Positions 25,500 through 33,902 of a DNA stretch of 64,000 nt are shown here, in pieces. Numbering within the stretch: position 1 is the first letter of the stretch; every line of letters begins with the position of its first letter. This DNA comes from RH-AL1 sp965198715 (GTDB lineage: Bacteria; Pseudomonadota; Alphaproteobacteria; Rhizobiales; Beijerinckiaceae), in assembly GCA_965198715.1 (NCBI GenBank), contig CBDAPV010000002.1, positions 1,798,001-1,862,000 of the forward strand, written 5' to 3'. The notes beneath the pieces were generated by a model. It was given only the letters and a program-made list of their open reading frames with translations. It was not told where the DNA came from and made no database searches. A program made the translations under genes and the position numbers.

Positions 25500-26273
25500 G
25501 TGAGCGCCTCGGTAACCTGCGAAACGCCTCGTTCGGCGATCCATGCCATCGAGCCGGCGCCGCATACCGCAATGGTCTTCGCTGCCGGGCTCGGCACCCG
25601 AATGCGCCCGGTCACCGACACGATGCCCAAATCGCTCGTGCCGGTCGGCGGCAAGCCGCTGATCGACCACATGCTCGACCGCTTCGCCGAGATCGGCCTG
25701 GAGCGCGCGATCGTCAACGTGCATTACTTCGCCGACCAGATCGAGGCGCACCTCGCCAATCGTGCTCATCCGCGCATAGTCGTCTCGGATGAGCGCGCCA
25801 AGCTGCTCGACCAAGCCGGCGGCATCCGCAAGGTGCTGCCGCTTCTGGGCGCCAACCCGTTCTTCCTGTGCAACACCGACGCGTTCTGGCTCGAAGGCCC
25901 GCGCTCCAACCTCGCCGCGCTCGCTACAAGCTGGAACCCGGCCATCATGGACGTGCTGCTGCTCGTCGCCTCGACCACCACGTCCGTCGGCGTCGACTGG
26001 GCCGGCGACTTCACCATGACGCCGGAAGGTCGCCTGCTGCGCCGGGAGGAGCGCGCGGTGGCGCCCTTCGTCTACGCCGGCGTCGGCATCATCAAGCCCG
26101 AGCTCTTCGCCACCATGCCGGACGACACGCCCGTACGGCTCGCACCCTGCTTCTTTGAGGCCGCCGAGAAGGGCCGCCTGTTCGGCCATCGCCTCGAGGG
26201 GCAATGGCTGCACGTCGGCACGCCCGAGGCGATCGTCGAGGCCGAGGATACGATCCACCATTCTGTGTGGTGA
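25500..26273 (+). CDS. murU: MurU-like nucleotidyltransferase (NDP-sugar pyrophosphorylase)
   Basis: A 257-residue enzyme expected to turn alpha-MurNAc-1-phosphate into UDP-MurNAc, bypassing de novo synthesis (AmgK-MurU recycling). The nucleotide-binding motif is FAAGLGTRMRPVTDTMPKSLVPVGGKPLI, followed by HYFADQIEAHL, SDERAKLLDQAGGI and the metal-binding LCNTDAFW. The C-terminal strand-helix HVGTPEAIVEAED is present. GTG 25500, 11 bases after the tsaE-amgK stop and with GAGG upstream, is taken as the start; ATG 25572 begins right at the Rossmann strand. N-terminal extension of 24 residues. Confidence 0.85.
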   Translation: MSASVTCETPRSAIHAIEPAPHTAMVFAAGLGTRMRPVTDTMPKSLVPVGGKPLIDHMLDRFAEIGLERAIVNVHYFADQIEAHLANRAHPRIVVSDERAKLLDQAGGIRKVLPLLGANPFFLCNTDAFWLEGPRSNLAALATSWNPAIMDVLLLVASTTTSVGVDWAGDFTMTPEGRLLRREERAVAPFVYAGVGIIKPELFATMPDDTPVRLAPCFFEAAEKGRLFGHRLEGQWLHVGTPEAIVEAEDTIHHSVW

Positions 26274-26281
26274 AAGAAATA

Positions 26282-26523
26282 CGTCATTCCGGACGAAGCG
26301 CAGCGACTACCGGACTGACACATTTTTTTCGGAGAAGTGCCGCGGCTTTCTTCGCCCCTTGTGGGAGAAGGTGCCCGAAGGGCGGACGAGGGGTCGGGTA
26401 ACGTCGCCGCTCATCTGTGCCGCGCACACCATCTCCCTGGATCGAGCGACCGGTGAGCCTCGCGCTTGCTGACGAGGCTGAAGCTCACCGGTTCCGGGTT
26501 CGCCTACGGCGCCCGGAAAGACG
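26282..26523. repeat. degenerate copy of the dispersed inverted repeat, murU/GST junction
   Basis: The left arm CGTCATTCCGGACGAAGCGCAGCG starts at 26282 and the right arm GGTTCCGGGTTCGCC...CCGGAAAGACG ends at 26523. Between them lies a second palindromic stretch (CCCTTGTGGGAGAAGG region). It fills the 256-base gap between the convergent murU and GST genes, where I see no gene. Confidence 0.55.
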
Positions 26524-26529
26524 AAGCCT

Positions 26530-27222
26530 CTACCCCCGCTTCGCCGTCTGCCCGAACAGGATCTTGTGCGATGCCTCGTCAACGCTCGGCGCGGTGTTGA
26601 GCTCTTCCGCCTTCTCGTAGGCGCGCTTGACGGAAGGCATGGCGGCGATCTCGTAAAACCAGCGCTTGAGGTTGAGGAAGCCCTCGAGTTCCTGGCCCTG
26701 CTTCTCGTAGGGCACGATCCAAGGGTAGCAGGCGATGTCGGCGATCGAATAGGTGTCGGCGATGAACTTGTGGTTGGCCAGGTGACCGTCGAGCACGCCG
26801 TAGAGGCGGTTGGTCTCGTTGACGTAGCGATTGATGGCGTAGGGGATCTTCTCCCTGGAATAACCGCTGAAATGGTGGTTCTGCCCGGCCATGGGTCCGA
26901 GCCCGCCGACCTGCCAGAACAGCCATTCCAGCGTCATCGCCCGACCGCGCGGATCCTGCGGCAACAGCTTGCCGGTCTTCTCGGCGAGGTACAGCAGGAT
27001 CGCGCCGGACTCGAAGAGCGAGATCGGCGGCCCGCCGTCATCCGGTTCGCTGTCGACGATGGCAGGGATGCGATTGTTGGGCGAGATCTTGAGGAAGGCC
27101 GGCGCGAACTGCTCGCCCTTGCCGATGTTGATGCCGTGGATGACGTAGGGCACCCCCGCCTCCTCGAGGAACATCGGGACCTTGTGGCCGTTCGGCGTCG
27201 TCCAATAGTAGAGGTCGATCAT
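26530..27222 (-). CDS. glutathione S-transferase / disulfide-bond oxidoreductase, YfcG-like
   Basis: A 230-residue Nu-class GST. The thioredoxin-fold N-terminus starts MIDLYYWTTPNGHKVPMFLEEAG, with the TPNG motif that binds glutathione in YfcG/YghU, followed by NNRIPAIVD (cis-Pro) and LFESGAILLYLAE. The helical C-domain carries WLFWQVGGLGPMAGQNHHF and a SIADIACYPWI N-capping motif. ATG 27222 starts exactly at the fold; the longer reading to 27276 is not needed. A paralogue with the same hallmarks lies at 61866-62543. Confidence 0.92.
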   Translation of the reverse strand: MIDLYYWTTPNGHKVPMFLEEAGVPYVIHGINIGKGEQFAPAFLKISPNNRIPAIVDSEPDDGGPPISLFESGAILLYLAEKTGKLLPQDPRGRAMTLEWLFWQVGGLGPMAGQNHHFSGYSREKIPYAINRYVNETNRLYGVLDGHLANHKFIADTYSIADIACYPWIVPYEKQGQELEGFLNLKRWFYEIAAMPSVKRAYEKAEELNTAPSVDEASHKILFGQTAKRG

Positions 27223-27371
27223 CGTCAGGCTCCGGCGTGCTTGGCTTACGCGACTACACATAGGCTCAAGGGTCACCGCGCAAAGCTTTTCTCCGGCAGA
27301 CCGAAGCGCGTCCGTTAGGACGCCCTATAAAGACGAGGTCGCAAGCCGGGACGACCGGTACGGAGTGCTCG

Positions 27372-27515
27372 GTGCCGACGCTGTTTCGCCTCCTGCTCGT
27401 GATCGGCGTCCTGGTTGCGCTCGTTTGGGGCACCATGCTCGCGATGGTGACTTACATGAAGCCGCAGCCGCGCAGCATCGAGCAGAGCGTGCCTTTGCCG
27501 AGCACGAGAAAGTAG
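27372..27515 (+). CDS. 47-residue single-span membrane protein
   Basis: GTG start at 27372 with GGAG six bases upstream. The peptide begins MPTLFRLLLVIGVLVALVWG, one transmembrane helix (about residues 5-27), then a short charged tail with KPQPRSIEQSV and a TAG stop. Small proteins starting MPTLFR with the same layout occur, to my knowledge, across Hyphomicrobiales, but no function is known to me. It lies divergent from the GST and convergent with pncB, seven bases from the pncB stop. Confidence 0.7.
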   Translation: MPTLFRLLLVIGVLVALVWGTMLAMVTYMKPQPRSIEQSVPLPSTRK

Positions 27516-27522
27516 CAGCGCC

Positions 27523-28830
27523 TCAAGCCTCGCGCGGCTCGCCCGCCTCGTAGCCGAGCACCCGCGTATAGCGCTTGACCTCGGCTTCCGGCCCTAAAAA
27601 TTTTGCCGGGTTGTCCGAGAGCTTCACCGCCGGCCGCCCCTCGACCTCGAACACCTTGCACACGAGCGAAACCGGCTTCAGCTCGGCGTCGAAGCCCTGC
27701 GGGGGACAGCCGACGAAATCGTTGGTCAGCGCCGTGCCCCAGCCGATCGAGACGTGCACGCGGCCGCGCAGCGCGCGCACGCTGTTTTCGATCGTGTCGA
27801 TGGTCATGGCGTCGGAGAGGATGACCAGCTTCTCCGTCGGGTCGCGGCCTCGCGCACGCCACCATTCGATCAGCTCCTCGGCGGCCTCGATCGGCGGCTT
27901 GGAATCGGGCCGCGCGCCGGTCCAATCCGCCGCCCAGTCCGGTGCGGCGGCAAGGAAGTTGGTGGTGCCGAACGTGTCGGGCAGCAGCACCAGCAGGTTG
28001 CCGGCATAGAGCTTCTGCCACGCCTCCAGCACGTCGAAGGGGGCGCGGCGGAGCTCCTCGTCGGTCTTAGCCTGCGCCGCGAACACCATCGGCAGCTCGT
28101 GGGCGTTGGTGCCGATCGCCTCGCAGCCCAAGTCGAGCGCGTGCTTGACGTTGGAGGTCCCGGTGAAACTGTCGCCGAGCCCCTCCTGCAGCGCGGCGAC
28201 GCACCAGCGCTGCCACAGGAAGCCGTGGCGACGCCGCGTGCCGAAATCGCCGAGACGCAGCGGCCCTTCGCTCGCCAGTATACGCAGCCGCTCGACCTTG
28301 TCCCACAGCTTGGCCTTGGCGCGGGCATAGAAGAGGTCAAGCTCGAAGCGGCTCATGTGGCGCATGGCGGCGCGCGCGCGCAGCTCGGAGACGATGGCGA
28401 GGCAGGGCACCTCCCACATCGTGGCGTGCGTCCATAGCCCCTCGAAGCGCAGCTCGAACTGCCCGTCCCGCTCGGTCAGCTCGTACTCCGGCAGGCGGAA
28501 GTCGCGCAGGAAGTCGATAAAGGCCGGCTCGAAGATCTGGCCCTTGCCGTAGAACGAATTACCGGCGAGCCAGATCAACTCGTTGCGCTGGAAGCGCAGG
28601 GTGCGGACATGATCGAGCTGGGCGACGAGCTCGGCGCGATCGATCACCCGCGCGAGCTTGACGCTCCTGGTGCGGTTCTGCAGGCCGAAGGCGACGTGCA
28701 CGTCTGGCTTCAGCTTCCAGATCATCTGCAGCATCAGGAACTTGTAGAAGTCCGTGTCGAGCAGCGAGCGCACGATCGGATCGATGCGGAAGGAATGGTC
28801 GTAGGCCCGGGCGGAGAAATTGACGCTCAT
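27523..28830 (-). CDS. pncB: nicotinate phosphoribosyltransferase
   Basis: NAD salvage enzyme: nicotinate plus PRPP plus ATP gives nicotinate mononucleotide. The 435 residues show the family pattern LLDTDFYKFLMLQMIW at the N-terminus, FGLQNRT, an RRRHGF loop in the middle, GTSNVKHAL, and a C-terminal RVHVSIGWGTALTNDF phosphate-binding region. ATG 28830 gives MSVNFSARAYDHSF; the frame upstream to 29007 has no family similarity that I can see. The ribosome-binding site is weak. It is convergent with the 47-aa membrane protein gene. Confidence 0.92.
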   Translation of the reverse strand: MSVNFSARAYDHSFRIDPIVRSLLDTDFYKFLMLQMIWKLKPDVHVAFGLQNRTRSVKLARVIDRAELVAQLDHVRTLRFQRNELIWLAGNSFYGKGQIFEPAFIDFLRDFRLPEYELTERDGQFELRFEGLWTHATMWEVPCLAIVSELRARAAMRHMSRFELDLFYARAKAKLWDKVERLRILASEGPLRLGDFGTRRRHGFLWQRWCVAALQEGLGDSFTGTSNVKHALDLGCEAIGTNAHELPMVFAAQAKTDEELRRAPFDVLEAWQKLYAGNLLVLLPDTFGTTNFLAAAPDWAADWTGARPDSKPPIEAAEELIEWWRARGRDPTEKLVILSDAMTIDTIENSVRALRGRVHVSIGWGTALTNDFVGCPPQGFDAELKPVSLVCKVFEVEGRPAVKLSDNPAKFLGPEAEVKRYTRVLGYEAGEPREA

Positions 28831-28999
28831 GGGCAAGGTGTAGCAAGGGCGCGGCCGGGTGTCGCGCGAGGTTCGAGGCGCGCCGTCGGCCTTCCCCGCT
28901 CGTGGATAGAACTGCGTCATGGATGTAGCTTCATGATCAGGACGGGCACAGCCCGTCTCGAACCACGAGGCGGTCCAAAGAGCGCCGGAGTCACCCCCG

Positions 29000-29446
29000 A
29001 TGAACATCCTCTACATGATCGTAGCCGCCTTGCTCGGCGCGGTGCTGACGACACAGATCGCCACCAACAAGCAGCTCGGCGAGCACCTCCACAACCTCTA
29101 CATCCCGGCCTTCGCCAACATGGTGTTCGGCGTCGTCGCCACGCTCGCGCTGACGTTGGCGCTCAGCAGGGACTACCCCTCGGCGCAGATGATCCGCTCG
29201 GCGCCGTGGTACCTCTGGCTCGCCGGCGGCGTGCTCGGCGCGGTCTACCTCACCGGCAACATTTTGCTCGCGCCCAGGATCGGCGCGGGGACGTTGATCG
29301 GCCTGGTTGTGACCGGGCAAATCGTCTTTTCCGTCATGGTCGATAATTACGGCTGGTTCGGCTTCGAGCAGCATTCCGCAAACTGGCCGCGCATCCTCGG
29401 TTGTCTTCTGCTGGTCGGCGGCGCCGGACTCATATCAAAGTTCTGA
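29000..29446 (+). CDS. DMT-superfamily small transporter (DUF606/YdcZ-like)
   Basis: A 148-residue inner-membrane protein with five predicted helices. The family signature lies in the first helix (AALLGAVLTTQIATNKQLGE), with PAFANMVFGV in the second and GAVYLTGNILLAPRIGA in the third. Members are half-size relatives of drug/metabolite transporters and probably work as dimers; the substrate is unknown. It lies 169 bases from the divergent pncB start. The 3' end faces the DUF1275 gene six bases away. Confidence 0.85.
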   Translation: MNILYMIVAALLGAVLTTQIATNKQLGEHLHNLYIPAFANMVFGVVATLALTLALSRDYPSAQMIRSAPWYLWLAGGVLGAVYLTGNILLAPRIGAGTLIGLVVTGQIVFSVMVDNYGWFGFEQHSANWPRILGCLLLVGGAGLISKF

Positions 29447-29452
29447 GGCGCG

Positions 29453-30157
29453 TCACTCCTCCTCCGGCGCGATCACCGCGGACGCGACGGTCCACAACAG
29501 GAGCACGAGGCCGAACCCAGCAGCGACGGTGAGCGCCAGCGCCAACGATCGACCGGCGATCGCTGCCCCGGCGAGGCCGCCCGAGGCGAGCCCGACCCAC
29601 AATCCCAGGAACGGCAGCGCGGCGTGCCACGGCGCCTTGCCGCGCAGCGCGTGGGCGAGGCTGCGCCCGACGTGTACCAGCGTTCCGGTCACGTAGGTCA
29701 AGGCGACGCTGATCCCTTCCGCACTGTGCACGGCCGCGTTCTGCACGCCCATGGCCAGCGCCAGGGCCCCGGACGTCCAGCCCTCCCCCAAGCCGAGCCG
29801 CAGCGAGGCCAGCGCCGAGCCGAGCAGCGTGGTCTCGAGCACCAGCACGACGGAGCTTTCCCATCGGTTCGACACCACCCCCACGATCTCGCCGATCACA
29901 ACGCCCAGGACGAAGAGGACGATGGTGCGCCCGACGACTTCGACTTCGGACAGGTCGCCCGCGGCCGCCGCCACCATCGTCTGTGTGGAATTGCCGCTCA
30001 TGAAGGAGACGAAGAAGTGGTGGAAATGGCTGTAGCCGGAAGCGTCGACGAAGCCGGCCAAGGCCGACAGCGTCACCGCCAGCGCGTAGGCCAAGGCCTG
30101 TCCGGGTTGCTCCTGCTTGCGGCTCCGCCCGGCAGCCACGTTTTTGGCCTCGTCCAT
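29453..30157 (-). CDS. DUF1275 (YoaK) family membrane protein
   Basis: A 234-residue inner-membrane protein with about six helices. Typical DUF1275 features are AGFVDASGYSHFHHFFVSFMSGNST near residue 45, ALAMGVQNAAVH, and the conserved VALTYVTGTLVHVG stretch. The protein ends in acidic residues. ATG 30157 is chosen because the upstream frame (to 30250) is Arg-rich. Function unknown; the family is sometimes linked to transport. It is tail-to-tail with the DUF606 gene. Confidence 0.85.
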   Translation of the reverse strand: MDEAKNVAAGRSRKQEQPGQALAYALAVTLSALAGFVDASGYSHFHHFFVSFMSGNSTQTMVAAAAGDLSEVEVVGRTIVLFVLGVVIGEIVGVVSNRWESSVVLVLETTLLGSALASLRLGLGEGWTSGALALAMGVQNAAVHSAEGISVALTYVTGTLVHVGRSLAHALRGKAPWHAALPFLGLWVGLASGGLAGAAIAGRSLALALTVAAGFGLVLLLWTVASAVIAPEEE

Positions 30158-30328
30158 CGCGGCGTCCTCGTCGTATGAACTGCTGGCCCTAGCCGATCGG
30201 GCGCACCGCCGCGAGCGTAGAGCGGCACGCACAGCGACGATGTCGAACACCGGAGCGCCTCACTAGCTTGCCGCGGAGTTGTTTCGGAGCGCTAGGGAGG
30301 GCTAAGCTCCACGTCAAAGGAGCTGCCC

Positions 30329-30667
30329 ATGATCCGCCTCGTCCTTCCTCTCGCCGCCCTCGCCGCTGGTCTGGCGTTGACCGGCTGCAACGAGACCAAC
30401 GGCGAAGGCATGACACCGACGACCGCGGCCGCCACCGCGCCGTCTTCGAGCTTCGGCCTGCCGCCGGGCGCGCCCTGCTCCGGAGAGATCGGCCGCTACG
30501 ATGCCGTGGTGAAGGACGATCTGCGCACCGGCAACGTCGAGCAGAAGGTCTACGACCAGATCCAGCGCGAGCTGGCACGCGCCGTCGCGGCCTGCTCGGC
30601 CGGCAAGGGCGGCGATGCCCACGCGCTCGTCGCGGCGTCAAAGTCGAAGCACGGCTACAGAGCCTGA
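30329..30667 (+). CDS. small lipoprotein, unknown
   Basis: A 112-residue protein with a lipoprotein signal (MIRLVLPLAALAAGLALTGC; lipobox LTGC, Cys20). A Thr/Ala/Ser-rich linker of about 25 residues follows, then a short domain with two Cys (PCSGEIGRYDAVVKDDL and AACSAG). No Asp after the Cys, so it is probably outer-membrane sorted by the usual rule. AAAGGAG lies just upstream of ATG. I do not recognise a family. Confidence 0.75.
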   Translation: MIRLVLPLAALAAGLALTGCNETNGEGMTPTTAAATAPSSSFGLPPGAPCSGEIGRYDAVVKDDLRTGNVEQKVYDQIQRELARAVAACSAGKGGDAHALVAASKSKHGYRA

Positions 30668-30788
30668 TCCGACTGCGCCCTGAAAGCCGCACACCGCCGC
30701 TTCTCGACCGAAGTGCGGCAATCGCCTTGCGCTGGCCACACTCGACCTTGCAAGTCGCGTCACCTCAATCGCGTGACGGAGAGCCGAG

Positions 30789-31346
30789 ATGGCCGTTTCC
30801 GCCAGGATCGTCGTTTTAGCCGGCTCAGCCCTTTTATTCGCAGGGAGGGCCGATGCCCAGCAGGCAGTGTCGCCGCAGCCCTGCGAAGGCACGCTGTGCG
30901 ACCTCTACTACAGCGGTCACGGCCCTGCGCCTGCCGCAGCTTCAGCAGCGACCGCGCCGGGCCTTCCGCCGGGCGCCACCCCGCTCCTGGCGCCGACCAA
31001 TCCGCTCAGCCGGCTGTTCGGCGGCGGCTCCTCGCCGTCGGACGGCACGCCCAGCAATCGCCCGCCGCCGCCCCCGAGCGAACCGGCGGCGGCCAACAAT
31101 TCGTACATGCATCTCGGCGGGGGCGGTGTGCTCGGCGGCAGCGGCCAGCGCTGCGAGGGCGGCACGTTGTGCGATCTGATCGGCAGTTCCTCGCCGGCGC
31201 AGCCGGCCGCCGGCGAGGAACAGCAGGCTGCCGCCGTTGCCGTGCCGGTCGAGGCGCCCGTGGTGCACCGCCACATCCTGCACGAGACCGAAACCCGGCC
31301 AAAATGCTCGTCGCCTAACGCCGACCCCTGGCGCTGCTACCGCTGA
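30789..31346 (+). CDS. secreted Pro/Ala/Ser-rich protein with a duplicated Cys motif
   Basis: A 185-residue protein with a signal peptide (residues 1-23, ending ADAQ). The mature chain is low complexity (PPPPPSEP, GGGGVLGGSG) but holds two copies of a CEG-TLCDL motif, PCEGTLCDLYYSG near residue 32 and RCEGGTLCDLIGSS near residue 117. A third Cys pair closes the C-terminus (KCSSPNADPWRCYR). The even Cys count suggests disulphides. No family recognised. The 181 bases after it up to 31527 hold nothing I can identify. Confidence 0.68.
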   Translation: MAVSARIVVLAGSALLFAGRADAQQAVSPQPCEGTLCDLYYSGHGPAPAAASAATAPGLPPGATPLLAPTNPLSRLFGGGSSPSDGTPSNRPPPPPSEPAAANNSYMHLGGGGVLGGSGQRCEGGTLCDLIGSSSPAQPAAGEEQQAAAVAVPVEAPVVHRHILHETETRPKCSSPNADPWRCYR

Positions 31347-31527
31347 AGCGCATCCCGGCCTTGCGCAAATGCTGCCGTCATTGCGTCGGAGCCATCAACC
31401 CGCGGCCCTTGGGCACGGTGCACTCCATCAGCGCCTGGGTGCTTCGCCTTCGGCTTGTAATGACGAAGATCTGCATATCACCGTAGTAGACGTGCGCTCC
31501 GAAGACTTACGGAAATAACGAAAACCG

Positions 31528-32151
31528 TCAGCGCCGGGGCACGTCCGCCAGCAGCGTGCGCACGCGGCCGAGGTCGCGCACCGACAGCGCCCGCAATGTC
31601 TGGTCGTCGCCGTTCTTGATGTAGTCGACATAGGTGTTCTCGAGCTGGCGCAGAGTCGCCGCCTGCGACGAGGCGTAGAGCGCATTGAAGGCGTCGCCGT
31701 CGAGCCGTGTGAGGGCGACGTAGTCGCCTCGTTGGCGCAGGTCGGCCGGCACCACCACGAGGTTGATGGGATCGGCGATGAGCCCGAAGATCGGGCCGAG
31801 CCGGTCGATCGTGGGGGCATGCGCCTCGTCGTAGCGCTCGCGCTTGACCCCCGCCGCCCAGGTCTCCAGCTCGGCAATGACCGCGGCGCGACCGCGCGCC
31901 GCGCGTCCGGCGAAGCCGCGGATGCGGCCCGAGGCGCGCTCCGCCGCGAGCTGGTCGGAGGCTTCGAGATAGCCGTTGAAGGGGCCGACGGCGGCGACGA
32001 AGGCGGCGGTGATGGGCGAGAGGAAGCCGTTGTCGGGCGTCGTCTGGTCGGGATAGACGAGCGGTTCGGCAGCCGCCGGGGCTGCCAGGGGCGCGGCCAT
32101 GGCCAGACTGATGGCCATAAGCGCGTCAACGAGGGAAGAGCGCGGGCTCAT
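31528..32151 (-). CDS. DUF4142-like periplasmic protein
   Basis: A 207-residue protein with a signal peptide (residues 1-28). Helical repeats carry an ASDQLAAERASGRIRGFA segment and a C-terminal NTYVDYIKNGDDQTLRALS stretch, similar to the DUF4142 four-helix proteins. The match is partial and the call tentative. Its ATG overlaps the recN stop in an ATGA sequence, so it is translationally coupled to recN, an odd partner for an exported protein. Confidence 0.6.
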   Translation of the reverse strand: MSPRSSLVDALMAISLAMAAPLAAPAAAEPLVYPDQTTPDNGFLSPITAAFVAAVGPFNGYLEASDQLAAERASGRIRGFAGRAARGRAAVIAELETWAAGVKRERYDEAHAPTIDRLGPIFGLIADPINLVVVPADLRQRGDYVALTRLDGDAFNALYASSQAATLRQLENTYVDYIKNGDDQTLRALSVRDLGRVRTLLADVPRR

Positions 32152-33809
32152 GAGGTCTCCTCGAGCAGGCGGCCCGCCGCAGCGCGGGCCTCGTCGGTGA
32201 TGGTGGCGCCCGCCAGCATGCGGGCGATCTCCTCGCGCCGTGCGTCCGGCGCCAGAATGGTGACGCGCGTCGCCACGCGGCGACCGCGGTCGAGCGAATC
32301 CTTGGCGATACGGAAATGGCCGCCGGCGCGCGCCGCTACCTGCGGCGCGTGTGTCACGGCAAGTACCTGCGACGTGGCGGCGAGGCGAGCCAGACGCTGC
32401 CCCATGGCGTCGGCCACGGCGCCACCGACCCCGGTGTCGATCTCGTCGAACACGAGCGTCGGCGCCGAGGCCTTGGCCGCCACCGCGACCTTGAGCGCCA
32501 GCATGAAGCGCGCGAGCTCGCCGCCCGAGGCGATCTTCATCAAAGGGCCGGGGCGCGTGCCAGGGTTGGTCGAGACCCAGAAGGCGACGCCGTCTGTGCC
32601 CTCGGGCCCCGGCGCCTCCGGCTCGACCTGGGTTAGGAAGCGGGCGCGCTCCAGCTTCAAAGGCGCCAGCTCCGCGTTGACCGCCTTGTCCAGCGCGGCG
32701 GCGGCGGCCTTGCGCTTGGCCGAGAGGGTCTCGGCGAGGTGCCGGTAGTTAGCCTCGGCCTCGACCAGGGCGGTAGCCAGCCGCATCAGCTTGGCCTCGT
32801 CGGCGTCGAGCGCGTCCAGCGTCGCGGCATGCTGCGCGGCAAGGTCGGGCAGCACGTCGGGCGAGACGGCGTATTTGCGCGCCGCGCCGCGAATGGCGAA
32901 CAGCCGCTCCTCGAGCTGCTCCAGCTCGGCGGAATCGAAGTCGGCGTCAAGGATCGCCGCTTCCAGCGTGTCGCGAGCGGCGTCGAGCGCGACCAGCGCC
33001 GCGTCGATGGCGGTAACGCTGGGCTCGACGAGATGCGGCGCCTGCGCTTGGCGTCGATCGAGCCGGCGCAAGGCTCCGTTGAGGCTCGTCACCAGCCCTT
33101 CAGCAGCGAGCAGCTCGAGTGCATCACGCAGGTCGCCGACGACCTTCTCCGCCGATTGCATGTCGTGGCGGCGCTCCGCCAGCATCTGCTCCTCGCCGGG
33201 CTCGACGGCGAGCCTCTCCAGCTCGGTGCGGGCGTGGCGCAGGAAGTCGGCCTCGGCGCGGATTGCGGCGACGCGCTGCTCCTCGGTGCGGCGCTCGGCC
33301 TCGAGCGCGCGCAGGCGGGCGTGAGCCTCGCGCACGCCGGCAACCTGTCGAGCGAGGCCGCCGAAGGCGTCGACCAGCGCGCGATGCGCCGCCGGCTCGA
33401 CCATGGCGCGATCGTCGTGCTGGCCGTGGATCTCGACGAGCGCCCGGCCGATGCCGCGCAGCACCTGGGCCGACACAGGTTGGTCGTTGACGAAGGCGCG
33501 GGTGCGCCCGTCGGCCATCTGCACGCGGCGCAGGATGAGCTCGCCCTCGGCATCGATGTCGTGGGCAGCGGCCGCGGCGCGGGCGGGATGGTCGGGCCCC
33601 AGATCGAAGGCGGCGGTGACCTGGCCCTGGGTCTGGCCCTCGCGGACCAGCGAGCCGTCGCCGCGCGCGCCGAGCGCGAGCGAGAAGGCGTCAAGCAGGA
33701 TCGACTTGCCGGCGCCGGTCTCGCCCGTGAGCACGGTCATGCCAGGGCCGAGATCGAGGTCGAGCCGATCGATCAAGACGATGTCGCGGATGGACAGCTG
33801 GACGAGCAC
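32148..33809 (-). CDS. recN: DNA repair protein RecN
   Basis: SMC-like ATPase acting in double-strand break repair. Walker A GETGAGKS is at residues 29-36. A long coiled coil of alternating Ala/Glu/Arg/Leu helices follows (about 150-370). The C-terminal ATPase half has SGGELARFMLALK (signature), LVFDEIDTGVGG (Walker B) and VLAVTHAPQVAA. The start is GTG 33809, giving 553 residues, equal to the usual RecN length, and the family N-terminus LVQLSIRDIVLID. ATG 33878 would add 23 residues. Confidence 0.93.
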   Translation of the reverse strand: MLVQLSIRDIVLIDRLDLDLGPGMTVLTGETGAGKSILLDAFSLALGARGDGSLVREGQTQGQVTAAFDLGPDHPARAAAAAHDIDAEGELILRRVQMADGRTRAFVNDQPVSAQVLRGIGRALVEIHGQHDDRAMVEPAAHRALVDAFGGLARQVAGVREAHARLRALEAERRTEEQRVAAIRAEADFLRHARTELERLAVEPGEEQMLAERRHDMQSAEKVVGDLRDALELLAAEGLVTSLNGALRRLDRRQAQAPHLVEPSVTAIDAALVALDAARDTLEAAILDADFDSAELEQLEERLFAIRGAARKYAVSPDVLPDLAAQHAATLDALDADEAKLMRLATALVEAEANYRHLAETLSAKRKAAAAALDKAVNAELAPLKLERARFLTQVEPEAPGPEGTDGVAFWVSTNPGTRPGPLMKIASGGELARFMLALKVAVAAKASAPTLVFDEIDTGVGGAVADAMGQRLARLAATSQVLAVTHAPQVAARAGGHFRIAKDSLDRGRRVATRVTILAPDARREEIARMLAGATITDEARAAAGRLLEETS

Positions 33810-33902
33810 GGCGTCCGGGTCCTTCGATAGCCTGCGCTTGGTCAGCGATGGCGTCGCAAGGAACGGCGGCGCCGTCAAGGCGGGGGCGGCCGTCTGGCCG
33901 AG

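Noticed and set aside
27360..27371. Longer reading of the small membrane protein from an upstream GTG
   Set aside because: The GTG at 27372 has a well-placed GGAG and gives the MPTLFR start; the upstream codons are not needed.
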